From an uncultured Pseudomonadota bacterium (GTDB lineage Bacteria > Pseudomonadota > Gammaproteobacteria > Methylococcales > Methylomonadaceae), in the NCBI GenBank assembly GCA_903870545.1, contig CAIQDI010000014.1, positions 54,059 to 118,058 on the forward strand: 64,000 bases of DNA. Reading direction: 5' to 3'. The notes beneath the pieces are model-generated. The model searched no databases. It was not told the DNA's origin and was given only the letters and a program-made list of their open reading frames with translations. Positions 11,175-19,628 of the stretch are shown piece after piece (position 1 is the stretch's first letter; each line of letters opens with the position of its first letter). The translations under genes were made by a program, and so were the position numbers.

Positions 11175-11804
11175 ATGATTACCATTGCAGTTTCAAAAGG
11201 GCGAATTTACGAAGAAGCCTTGCCGTTGTTGGCAAAAATGGGCATTTCACCGATTGATGACCCCGAAACCAGTCGGAAATTGATTTTGCCGACGACGCGC
11301 GACGATGTTCAACTCGTGATTATTCGCGCCACCGATGTCCCAACTTTTGTGGAATATGGCGCGGCGGATATGGGCATTGCGGGAAAAGATGTGTTGATTG
11401 AACACGGTGCCGAAAATTTGTATGAACCGCTGGATTTAAACATTGCCCGTTGCAAATTGATGACGGCGGCTCACAAAGATGCGCCTGCGATTTCGGGACG
11501 GGTTCGCGTGGCGACAAAATACGTCACGATTGCTCAACAGTATTTTGCGAGTTTGGGCGTTCAAGCGGAAATTATTAAACTTTATGGTTCGATGGAACTC
11601 GCGCCGCTCGTAGGTTTGGCGGATTGCATTGTGGATTTAGTCGATACAGGCAACACGTTACGCGCCAATAATTTAGAGCCGCGCGAGTTAATCATGAATA
11701 TCAGCTCGCGTTTGGTGGTCAATAAAGCCTCGATGAAAATGAAAAATACCGTGATTGCGGATTTATTGGCGCAATTTGAGCAGGTTTTGGCAGAGCAAAA
11801 ATAA
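11175..11804 (+). CDS. hisG: ATP phosphoribosyltransferase (short form)
   Basis: [19 protein letters not shown] ... [13 protein letters not shown] ... [20 protein letters not shown]. Confidence 0.97.
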   Translation: MITIAVSKGRIYEEALPLLAKMGISPIDDPETSRKLILPTTRDDVQLVIIRATDVPTFVEYGAADMGIAGKDVLIEHGAENLYEPLDLNIARCKLMTAAHKDAPAISGRVRVATKYVTIAQQYFASLGVQAEIIKLYGSMELAPLVGLADCIVDLVDTGNTLRANNLEPRELIMNISSRLVVNKASMKMKNTVIADLLAQFEQVLAEQK

Positions 11805-11828
11805 GACATCGACGATAATTTTCTGAAA

Positions 11829-11867
11829 AAAAACCACCGCTGATTTTCAATGTCGGCGGTGGTTTTT
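11829..11867 (+). terminator. intrinsic terminator after hisG
   Basis: AAAAACCACCGC ... GCGGTGGTTTTT: 12 bp perfect stem plus U-tract. Confidence 0.85.
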
Positions 11868-11891
11868 GTGGCTAATAAATTTAACCGTACC

Positions 11892-12323
11892 CTAAGTGTC
11901 AAATCGTGTTGAACACACAAATCCAAGAGAACGTTCAGCTATTGAATCAGGTGTATTTGGAATTGACTGCCTATCGCCTCCTTTAACGCCAAACGTATCA
12001 ACTACGAGACCATTCTTTGTGTATTCAACAGCTTCGTCAAAGGAGATTTCACTTTTATCACAGCTAAAGTACCCATACATAATCTTGTATGTCGCTTTTC
12101 CTTTTGGTTTTTTGTAATCAAGGCGCATCCACCATTGATACTCACCATTTTTATCCTTGAAAAGGCTTTCATGATGATTCAAACCTACTGCTCTAAGACT
12201 AAAAACACCGATGTTATTTGAGCCTATATTCACCCATTTTTTAAGTGCATTTTCTAAGGATTCTTGAGCAAATACCGAAGATGTTAATACGACCATGACC
12301 AATGTAATTATAAATTTCATCAT
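11892..12323 (-). CDS. hypothetical secreted protein
   Basis: Signal peptide MKFIITLVMVVLTSSVFAQ; overlaps the downstream ORF's neighbour by 4 bp. Confidence 0.6.
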   Translation of the reverse strand: MMKFIITLVMVVLTSSVFAQESLENALKKWVNIGSNNIGVFSLRAVGLNHHESLFKDKNGEYQWWMRLDYKKPKGKATYKIMYGYFSCDKSEISFDEAVEYTKNGLVVDTFGVKGGDRQSIPNTPDSIAERSLGFVCSTRFDT

Positions 12324-12679
12324 CTCACCTCACTTATGTATCGTTTTAGCGTTTTCGCCCGTCCATCATTAAAATCGGTTAAACAACTTGTCCGTGCATC
12401 ATCGCTATATCCTTCTCCTTTGTATGTTGCTGCAACATAATCACAAGTTGATTGCATAAATGTTAGCCAATCGGCTTGGGCTTTTTTACTCGCCTTAATC
12501 GCCTCGCTGTTAGCACCAAGCGATTTGATTAACGCCTTGTAATTCGCTTCCACAGGGATGTAACTTTCATCAAAAAGGCACTGCCTTATCATCCCCATAT
12601 TATCTGCACCTTTTTCGCAATCTTTGGCATGAGCCGACAGACTAGCTATCAACATCAATCCTAACAAAATTTTTTTCAT
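12320..12679 (-). CDS. LprI-like / DUF1311 family secreted protein
   Basis: Signal peptide; ANYKALIKSLGANSEAIKASKKAQADWLTFMQSTCDYVA... with conserved Cys, typical of DUF1311. Confidence 0.75.
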   Translation of the reverse strand: MKKILLGLMLIASLSAHAKDCEKGADNMGMIRQCLFDESYIPVEANYKALIKSLGANSEAIKASKKAQADWLTFMQSTCDYVAATYKGEGYSDDARTSCLTDFNDGRAKTLKRYISEVR

Positions 12680-12721
12680 ATCAATTCGCCTTTATTGTTT
12701 GTTACCGTTGAAATTACTTTC

Positions 12722-13039
12722 CTATTTCAATGCGTTATAAGCCTGTTTATTTCCTGCACAAAAATCTTTTTTACCCATTACATCTTTTCGGCTATAAGTG
12801 TCGCTAGTAACTTCGCGAGATACCGCGTCAAGTGTCTCTCCGCTTATCAATGGTACGCACCCACCTTCTGCATACATATTTTTTAGCTTGTCTTTAACTC
12901 CGCCTTTAAATCCGCAAATTTTCTCAAGCAATCCGTTGTACATTCCCGTCTGTAACACGCTTATGCACGCATTCGTTTTCTCATCTGCTTGTACGGTTAC
13001 GGGCAGAACAAGTGCAAGTACCAAAACTAATTTTTTCAT
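12722..13039 (-). CDS. hypothetical secreted Cys-containing protein
   Basis: Signal peptide MKKLVLVLALVLPVTVQA; no recognised family. Confidence 0.55.
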   Translation of the reverse strand: MKKLVLVLALVLPVTVQADEKTNACISVLQTGMYNGLLEKICGFKGGVKDKLKNMYAEGGCVPLISGETLDAVSREVTSDTYSRKDVMGKKDFCAGNKQAYNALK

Positions 13040-13067
13040 GATTTTTCTCTTTTTCTTTTTTCAAATT

Positions 13068-13210
13068 AAGCGCGGCGGCTTTTTCGCCGCACCATGCAAC
13101 GAGCGTTAGGCATGAGAGGGTAGCAAGCCGCGCTTTTTGCGGCGAAGCGACCGAACCGCCGATAGCGAAGGGGCATCTTTTAGGCAGGCGCGGCTGCTTT
13201 TTGCCGCATT
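13068..13210. repeat. cluster of three GC-rich hairpins with CTTTTT loops
   Basis: GCGGCG-gcttttt-CGCCGC (13072-13090), GCCGC-gcttttt-GCGGC (13127-13143), GCGGC-tgcttttt-GCCGC (13190-13207). Confidence 0.65.
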
Positions 13211-13251
13211 AGCCGTGTCATAACGTAACTTTCGCAACTTGCCGATTACGT

Positions 13252-13875
13252 TCAAATGCGCTGTAAGTTTTTTTCAATCGCTAAACCTTCGTCTGTTTTC
13301 AGTTTGAACATCGTGAGTCTAAATTTCAGATTTCGATTACCGATGATTTTTTTTATTGTTTTTGCTGACAATGGAGCAACACGCGAATAATCACTTAATA
13401 CCTGTTCATGAACCTCACCATTTTTTATGGTTTCACCGCTCGCAGTTCCAATACCGATAATGCCAACGCGATTTTCATAAATCAAAACCTGATCTCCTTT
13501 GCGTAATCGATCTATATTGTGCTTTCGCGCTTTGAAGGCGGCGGCAATTCCTCCTGAAATATATCTATGATCATCCATACTGTGGCGTTTATTTGAGTTC
13601 AAAATGACAAATCTTTTTGCCGCTGGTTGTTCGTCGTCAACCCACAAATCTTCTGCATTCCCGTCTACGTCGTTTTCGTATATATCCAGAGCTGTTTGCA
13701 ATCCTTCAGTAATTATTGCAGACAACAACTGATTCCGTGGAATATCCAATGAAAAAGCAAGTTCCTCGATGTCTACAACGATATTTGTTGGCAATCGAAC
13801 GGTTATCTGACTTTCTGCTTCGTCGGTAGACGTTATGTTTTGCATTTGCGCTTCAATCAAACTCTTTATGTTCAT
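13252..13875 (-). CDS. putative RHH-like plus PUA/EVE-like domain protein
   Basis: From MNIKSLIEAQ (ATG complement at 13873-13875): SQITVRLPTNIVVDIEELAFSLDIPRNQLLSAII (RHH-like), then RKGDQVLIYENRVGIIGIGTASGE (PUA/EVE-like). Confidence 0.55.
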   Translation of the reverse strand: MNIKSLIEAQMQNITSTDEAESQITVRLPTNIVVDIEELAFSLDIPRNQLLSAIITEGLQTALDIYENDVDGNAEDLWVDDEQPAAKRFVILNSNKRHSMDDHRYISGGIAAAFKARKHNIDRLRKGDQVLIYENRVGIIGIGTASGETIKNGEVHEQVLSDYSRVAPLSAKTIKKIIGNRNLKFRLTMFKLKTDEGLAIEKNLQRI

Positions 13876-14002
13876 GTTATCACCTTTTAATTTAGTTAAA
13901 ATCACAACAAATCCTAAAATGAATCGTACATGATTTTTTAATGAATGCACGCATTTATTTTTTATCTTTGCAATATCGTATCTAAACAAATACAATTTAA
14001 CA

Positions 14003-14314
14003 ATGGCAAATATCAAAATTATCGAAACCAAAACCTTTTCCCGTTGGTTCAAAAAATTCAACGATTTAACAGCGAAGACAAATATCCTGACGCGCTTTGA
14101 CAATGCGAGACTCGGACATTTAGGCGACGTTGATTCTGTTGGCGGCGGTGTTTTTGAGATGCGGTTTTTCATTGGCGCAGGTTATCGCGTTTATTTTTCT
14201 CGACGACGCAATGGTGAAATCATTTTGCTGTTGGGTGGTGGTGATAAAACGAGCCAAGACGACGACATCAAACAAGCTAAGAAACTAAACAAGAAAGAAT
14301 TACTGAGCGAATAA
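14003..14314 (+). CDS. type II TA toxin, RelE/HigB-like (PF05973-type addiction module killer)
   Basis: FSRWFKKFNDLTAKTNILTRFDNARLGHLGDVDSVGGGVFEMRFFIGAGYRVYFSRRRNGEIILLLGGGDKTSQDDDI. Confidence 0.88.
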   Translation: MANIKIIETKTFSRWFKKFNDLTAKTNILTRFDNARLGHLGDVDSVGGGVFEMRFFIGAGYRVYFSRRRNGEIILLLGGGDKTSQDDDIKQAKKLNKKELLSE

Positions 14315-14318
14315 AATC

Positions 14319-14609
14319 ATGAAAGAAGAAACCCGCGAATTCGATACTGCCCGTTATTTAGATAGCGAAGAACTCATTACCCAATACCTTAATGCCGCAT
14401 TGGAAGACGGAAACCCTGATTTATTGCTGATGGCGTTGGGCAACATTGCCAAAGCACGGGGCATGACGAAAATTGCCAAAAGCACGGGGCTTGGGCGTGA
14501 AAGTTTGTACAAATCGCTTTCAGTTGGTTCAAAACCACAATACGAAACAATTATGAAAGTGATGAAAGCGTTAGGAATTAAACTTCATGCGACGGCAGCA
14601 ACGGTTTAA
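14319..14609 (+). CDS. addiction module antidote protein (HTH)
   Basis: ETREFDTARYLDSEELITQYLNAALEDGNPDLLLMALGNIAKARGMTKIAKSTGLGRESLYKSLS; 4 bp downstream of toxin. Confidence 0.9.
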   Translation: MKEETREFDTARYLDSEELITQYLNAALEDGNPDLLLMALGNIAKARGMTKIAKSTGLGRESLYKSLSVGSKPQYETIMKVMKALGIKLHATAATV

Positions 14610-14698
14610 TTCTGTCGCTTTTAAAATTGACAATCAAAACACAAACAGTATCATCGAAAGCACTATTTAAAGTGCGATTACGAAAGCGAGTTACAAAA

Positions 14699-14986
14699 AT
14701 GAACACGATTAACGCTAATGAATTAAAAACAAGAGGTGTGACCGCGATTGAATCGGCGTTGCTAAAGGGTTCGGATGTGGCAATTACAGTTAGGGGCAAA
14801 ACACGCTTTGTTGTGGTAAATGTCGATTATTTTCAGCAGTTGCGCGAATGTGAATTAGAAAAAGCGGTCAGAGAATCAAAAGAAGATATTGCGGCGGGTC
14901 GTTTTGTGGTTGAAACTGCAGCACAGCATAAAGAAAGGATAATGGCAAAATATGGCTTACAACTTAGTGATAACGGAGCGGTTTGA
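14699..14986 (+). CDS. Phd/YefM-type antitoxin
   Basis: MNTINANELKTRGVTAIESALLKGSDVAITVRGKTRFVVVNVDYFQQLRE; overlaps the next toxin ORF. Confidence 0.82.
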   Translation: MNTINANELKTRGVTAIESALLKGSDVAITVRGKTRFVVVNVDYFQQLRECELEKAVRESKEDIAAGRFVVETAAQHKERIMAKYGLQLSDNGAV

Positions 14987-15221
14987 GGAAAAATTAGCGA
15001 GGTTTCTAAAAAAACATCCTGAATTAAATAATCAATACTGGGACACGATAGCTTTGCTCGAAGTGAATCCGTATAACAACTCGCTTAGGCTTCATAAATT
15101 AGTGGAGAAACTGAAAGGTTTATCAAGCGTATCGATAAATGACAAATATAGAATTACGATTGAATTCATAATCGATGATAAGGAAATTATCCCCATAGAT
15201 GTCAGCAATCATTACAAATAG
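14952..15221 (+). CDS. RelE/ParE/YafQ-like toxin
   Basis: ITERFEEKLARFLKKHPELNNQYWDTIALLEVNPYNNSLRLHKLVEKLKGLSSVSINDKYRITIEF. Confidence 0.85.
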   Translation: MAYNLVITERFEEKLARFLKKHPELNNQYWDTIALLEVNPYNNSLRLHKLVEKLKGLSSVSINDKYRITIEFIIDDKEIIPIDVSNHYK

Positions 15222-15302
15222 ATTCTTCATCCTGTCGCTTTCAAATCGGCGGTATTAACCGTAAAATTCGCCCATCAAATCCACTTTTAAACTCAAAAAA
15301 TT

Positions 15303-16607
15303 ATGACAACTATCACCATTAAAAAACTGAATGCCAGCGATGCCAATTTCACCACGCAATTACACGATTTATTAGCGTGGAACGAAACGGACGATTTAGC
15401 AATTCATCAACGTGTTTTGGATATTATTTCTGATGTGCGAAAAAACGGTGATGCGGCGGTGATTGAATACACCAATCGATTCGACCATTGCGCTGTTTCT
15501 GAAGCGAGCGAATTAGAAATTCCGAAAGAAAAATTAAAAGCGGCTTGGGATAATTTACCGACTGAGCAATCGCACGCACTAGAACAAGCGGCACAGCGTA
15601 TTCGGGCGTATGCCGAAAAACAAAAAATGGAATCGTGGCAATATACCGAAGCGGACGGAACCGTTTTGGGTCAAAAAGTCACGCCATTAGACCGTGTGGG
15701 ATTGTATGTGCCAGGTGGAAAAGCGGCTTATCCGTCGTCTGTTTTGATGAATGCCATTCCGGCAAAAGTGGCGGGCGTGCCAGAGTTAATTATGGTGGTG
15801 CCAACGCCAAACGGTGAAACGAATGAATTGGTTTTGGCAGCAGCGTATTTAGCCGGTGTGGATAGAGTTTTTGCGATTGGTGGCGCACAAGCGGTGGCGG
15901 CATTGGCTTATGGAACGGCGACCATTCCAGCGGTGGCAAAAATTGTTGGACCAGGCAATATCTATGTGGCGACAGCGAAAAAAATGGTTTTTGGTCAAGT
16001 CGGAATCGATATGATTGCAGGACCGTCGGAAATTTTGATTATTTGTGACGGCAAAACAAATCCCGATTGGATTGCGATGGATTTATTTTCGCAAGCCGAA
16101 CACGATGAAGACGCGCAAGCTATTTTAATTAGTGACGATGCTGCATATTTGGAAGCGGTTGAAGCCAGTATTAACCAGCTTTTGCCGACAATGGAACGTG
16201 CTGAAATTATTCGTACTTCATTGGTAAATCGTGGTGCGTTAATTTTGGTTAAGGATTTAGAACAAGCCGCCGAAGTTGCAAACATTATTGCGCCGGAGCA
16301 TTTGGAATTGTCGGTTGAAAATCCAGAAAGTTTGTGTGAAAAAATTCGTCACGCAGGTGCAATTTTTATGGGTCGTTATACCGCCGAAGCGTTGGGCGAT
16401 TATTGCGCGGGGCCGAATCATGTTTTGCCAACTTCAAGCACCGCACGTTTTTCATCGCCATTGGGAGTTTATGATTTTCAAAAACGCTCAAGTTTAATCA
16501 ATTGTTCAGCCGATGGCGCGAATGCTTTGGGTAAAATTGCGTCGATATTGGCGCGAGGTGAAAGCCTGACTGCTCACGCGCGTTCGGCGGAATATCGCCT
16601 TAAATAA
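15303..16607 (+). CDS. hisD: histidinol dehydrogenase
   Basis: [87 protein letters not shown]. Confidence 0.98.
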   Translation: MTTITIKKLNASDANFTTQLHDLLAWNETDDLAIHQRVLDIISDVRKNGDAAVIEYTNRFDHCAVSEASELEIPKEKLKAAWDNLPTEQSHALEQAAQRIRAYAEKQKMESWQYTEADGTVLGQKVTPLDRVGLYVPGGKAAYPSSVLMNAIPAKVAGVPELIMVVPTPNGETNELVLAAAYLAGVDRVFAIGGAQAVAALAYGTATIPAVAKIVGPGNIYVATAKKMVFGQVGIDMIAGPSEILIICDGKTNPDWIAMDLFSQAEHDEDAQAILISDDAAYLEAVEASINQLLPTMERAEIIRTSLVNRGALILVKDLEQAAEVANIIAPEHLELSVENPESLCEKIRHAGAIFMGRYTAEALGDYCAGPNHVLPTSSTARFSSPLGVYDFQKRSSLINCSADGANALGKIASILARGESLTAHARSAEYRLK

Positions 16608-16722
16608 CATCAAAATGCGTTAATTTGTCGTGAAAATGTTCGGTTTGAACCATAAAAACACACAAAATGTAAATTTAAACTGGACATTAAACTCAAAACC
16701 TGTAAAATTCGCGTCTCAATAC

Positions 16723-16798
16723 GGGGCTATAGCTCAATTGGTAGAGCGCAACACTGGCAGTGTTGAGGTCAGCGGTTCGATTCCGCTTAGCTCCACCA
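16723..16798 (+). tRNA. tRNA-Ala(GGC), CCA encoded
   Basis: GGGGCTA/TAGCTCC acceptor with G3-U70, loop CTGGCAG, GGTTCGATTCC T-arm. Confidence 0.97.
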
Positions 16799-16819
16799 AG
16801 TATTAAAAATCTAAATCTA

Positions 16820-16895
16820 GTCCCCATCGTCTAGTGGCCTAGGACACCGCCCTTTCACGGCGGTAACAGGGGTTCGAACCCCCTTGGGGACGCCA
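16820..16895 (+). tRNA. tRNA-Glu(TTC), copy 1
   Basis: GTCCCCATCGTCTAGTGGCCTAGGACACCGCCCTTTCACGGCGG...GGGGACGCCA, anticodon TTC. Confidence 0.98.
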
Positions 16896-16932
16896 TTTTT
16901 AGATTTACATTTCAAAATTTTCAGAACATCTA

Positions 16933-17008
16933 GTCCCCATCGTCTAGTGGCCTAGGACACCGCCCTTTCACGGCGGTAACAGGGGTTCGAACCCCCTTGG
17001 GGACGCCA
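16933..17008 (+). tRNA. tRNA-Glu(TTC), copy 2
   Basis: Identical to copy 1, 113 bp downstream. Confidence 0.98.
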
Positions 17009-17073
17009 TTATCTTCGCTGTAAATTCTCGCTTTCTTAAATAAATTCCACTTTTACTACGCAGGAATTCTGTC

Positions 17074-17457
17074 ATGAGTCTTTTACCTGAACACTTAAAA
17101 TACGCTTTATCCCACGAATGGGCGCAAGTCGAAGACAATAGCGTTGTGCGCGTTGGCATTACTGATTTCGCACAAGAGGAATTGGGCGATTTAGTGTACA
17201 TCACCTTACCTGAAATTGGTCAACACGTTACCGCAAACGAAAGTTGTGCCACTATCGAATCCGTCAAAACTGCTTCCGATATTTCGAGTCCCGTTTCTGG
17301 CTTGATTGTCTCCATCAATCAAGCTGTAATAGATGATCCAGAAAAAATTAACGATTCCGCTTACGAAGCATGGTTATTTTGCGTCAAAGCCGATGATTTA
17401 CTTGAAATCGAAAAACTTCTTTCACATACCGCGTACGAAACCATGATTGCCGCATAG
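17074..17457 (+). CDS. gcvH: glycine cleavage system H protein
   Basis: KYALSHEWAQVEDNSVVRVGITDFAQEELGDLVYITLPEIG...CATIESVKTASDISSPVSG with lipoyl Lys. Confidence 0.96.
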   Translation: MSLLPEHLKYALSHEWAQVEDNSVVRVGITDFAQEELGDLVYITLPEIGQHVTANESCATIESVKTASDISSPVSGLIVSINQAVIDDPEKINDSAYEAWLFCVKADDLLEIEKLLSHTAYETMIAA

Positions 17458-17459
17458 TT

Positions 17460-17822
17460 ATGGCAAATCAAAACGCAAAAGGTTTAAAACGCATTTACAA
17501 CGCCGCTTTTTTTTCAGCTGCAGGTTTCAAAGCCACTTGGCAACATGAAGAAGCCTTTCGGCAAGAAGTTTTGCTGCTAATCATTTCCGCCCCCGCTGCA
17601 ATTTATTTAGCTAAAACATCGATTGAGCTGTTGTTGTTAATTGGCAGCGTGATTTTAGTGTTGCTCGTTGAGCTATTGAATTCTGCCGTTGAAGCCGCAA
17701 TTGATCGAATCGGTTTGGAGCATCATGAACTTTCTGGACGCGCCAAAGACATTGGTTCAGCTGCCGTTATGCTGTCACTAATTTGGGCGGCTATTACTTG
17801 GTCTGTTATTTTAATTTTTTAA
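17460..17822 (+). CDS. dgkA: diacylglycerol kinase
   Basis: FKATWQHEEAFRQEVLL...VELLNSAVEAAIDRIGLEHHELSGRAKDIGSAAVML. Confidence 0.95.
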   Translation: MANQNAKGLKRIYNAAFFSAAGFKATWQHEEAFRQEVLLLIISAPAAIYLAKTSIELLLLIGSVILVLLVELLNSAVEAAIDRIGLEHHELSGRAKDIGSAAVMLSLIWAAITWSVILIF

Positions 17823-17831
17823 GAGGTAGTT

Positions 17832-18767
17832 ATGAGTGCGTTAATTTGCGGTTCGATGGCGTATGACACCATTATGGTGTTTCACGATAAATTTAAGCAC
17901 CACATTTTGCCCGAAAAAGTTCACATGTTGAACGTGTCATTTCTTGTGCCGACAATGCGCCGAGAATTTGGTGGTTGCGCGGGAAATATCGCTTACAATC
18001 TGAAATTATTAAACGAAACCCCCTTGATTATGGCGACCGTCGGACATGATTTTGAACCTTACGCCAAATGGTTAAATAAACACCAAATCAACGATCAATA
18101 TATTCGTCTTATCGAAAATCAATTTACGGGACAGGCGTATATTACTACCGATGAAGACAGTAATCAGATTACTGCGTTTCACCCGGGCGCGATGAGTTTT
18201 TCGCATGAAAATTCAATTCCAACAGATAAAAATTCTATTCGTATTGGCATCGTTTCACCGGATGGTAAAGATGGAATGCAGTTGCATGCCAAACAATTCG
18301 CCGAATTAGAAATTCCGTTTATTTTTGATCCAGGTCAAGGCATGCCCATGTTTGATGGGGCGGAATTATTGACTCTTATCGAACAAGCGACATGGTTAAC
18401 ATTGAACGATTACGAAGCCGAATTGATGCAAGAAAAAACGGGGTTATCGTTGGCGCAACTGGCTGAAAAAGTGAAAGCGTTAATTATCACACAAGGTGGC
18501 GAAGGCTCGACGATTTACACCGATGGCAAACAAATTAAAATTCCTGTGGCACCCGTTACAAATTTAGCGGATCCAACAGGTTGCGGCGATGCGTATCGCG
18601 CGGGTTTGCTGTACGGTTTACTGAATAATTTAGAGTGGGAAATCACCGGTCGGATTGCATCGTTAATGGGCGCAATCAAAATCGAACACCCCGGCACACA
18701 AAATCATTCGTTTAGTTCTGATACGTTCAAACAACGTTATCAAGACAGTTTCGGCAGCAGCTTCTAA
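17832..18767 (+). CDS. PfkB-family carbohydrate/adenosine kinase
   Basis: GGCAGNIAYNLKLLNETPLIMATVGHDF; DPTGCGDAYRAGLLYGLL PfkB signature 2. Confidence 0.9.
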   Translation: MSALICGSMAYDTIMVFHDKFKHHILPEKVHMLNVSFLVPTMRREFGGCAGNIAYNLKLLNETPLIMATVGHDFEPYAKWLNKHQINDQYIRLIENQFTGQAYITTDEDSNQITAFHPGAMSFSHENSIPTDKNSIRIGIVSPDGKDGMQLHAKQFAELEIPFIFDPGQGMPMFDGAELLTLIEQATWLTLNDYEAELMQEKTGLSLAQLAEKVKALIITQGGEGSTIYTDGKQIKIPVAPVTNLADPTGCGDAYRAGLLYGLLNNLEWEITGRIASLMGAIKIEHPGTQNHSFSSDTFKQRYQDSFGSSF

Positions 18768-18773
18768 ACATTC

Positions 18774-19565
18774 ATGCTCAAAAATACGCAAAATCTACTC
18801 GATATTATGGCGCAATTGCGTCACCCAGAAACCGGCTGCGCGTGGGATGTAAAACAAGATTTCGCCAGTTTAATTCCTTTCGTTATCGAAGAAGCCTACG
18901 AAGTCGTTGACGCAATTGAACGCGAAGATTTAGACGATTTGCGCTCAGAATTAGGTGATTTATTATTACAAGTCGTATTTCATTCGCAAATTGCCAATGA
19001 ACGCGGCTTGTTTTCGTTTGAGCAAGTTGCTGAATCGATTGCCGATAAATTGATTCGCCGTCATCCGCACGTTTTCGCAGATGCTGTTTTTGAAACCGAT
19101 GCCGAACGCCATGCCGCGTGGGAACAGTCCAAAGCTGATGAGCGCAAAGAAAAAAATCCTGAAATAAAAAGCGTTTTATCTGGCGTAGCGCGTTCACTCC
19201 CTGCCCTTTTGGAATGCGAAAAAATTCAAGATCGCGCCGCTCAACATGGTTTTGATTGGAAAACAGTGCCGCCCGTTTTCGACAAAGTTTTAGAAGAATT
19301 GGACGAAGTCAAAGAAGCGTGGGAATCCGGAAATCAAGCGCACATTCAAGAAGAAATTGGTGATTTATTATTGGTCGTGGTGAATTTGGCGCGACATTTA
19401 AACGTCAATCCTGAAATCGCTTTAAAACAAAGCACGCAAAAATTTTCTAAACGTTTTCATTACATTGAAAAACACGTCGCCGCATCCGGGCGTGTTTTGA
19501 AAGACTGTGAATTAGACGAATTAGACGCACTTTGGAATGAGGCGAAACGCGCCAAAGCGAGTTAA
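18774..19565 (+). CDS. mazG: nucleoside triphosphate pyrophosphohydrolase
   Basis: LRHPETGCAWDVKQDFASLIPFVIEEAYEVVDAIE...LRSELGDLLLQVVFHSQIA; duplicated MazG motifs. Confidence 0.96.
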   Translation: MLKNTQNLLDIMAQLRHPETGCAWDVKQDFASLIPFVIEEAYEVVDAIEREDLDDLRSELGDLLLQVVFHSQIANERGLFSFEQVAESIADKLIRRHPHVFADAVFETDAERHAAWEQSKADERKEKNPEIKSVLSGVARSLPALLECEKIQDRAAQHGFDWKTVPPVFDKVLEELDEVKEAWESGNQAHIQEEIGDLLLVVVNLARHLNVNPEIALKQSTQKFSKRFHYIEKHVAASGRVLKDCELDELDALWNEAKRAKAS

Positions 19566-19628
19566 TTTTCAACGTACGGTTTTTCGTGTGGTATAGTTTT
19601 TCTCAATTTTTTGATTGAGAGCGTACAA

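Noticed and set aside
13090-13115. GCGTTAGGC (minus strand GCCTAACGC) resembling an integron attC core end
   Set aside because: No matching partner core (RYYYAAC/GTTRRRY) was found at the right distance and no cassette series or integrase is visible; a single 7-9 bp match is not enough.
14610-15250. Similar CTGTCGCTTT(T/C)AAA strings near 14612 and 15230 flanking the Phd/RelE module
   Set aside because: Only ~12-15 bp of similarity; could be chance, and it extends no further.
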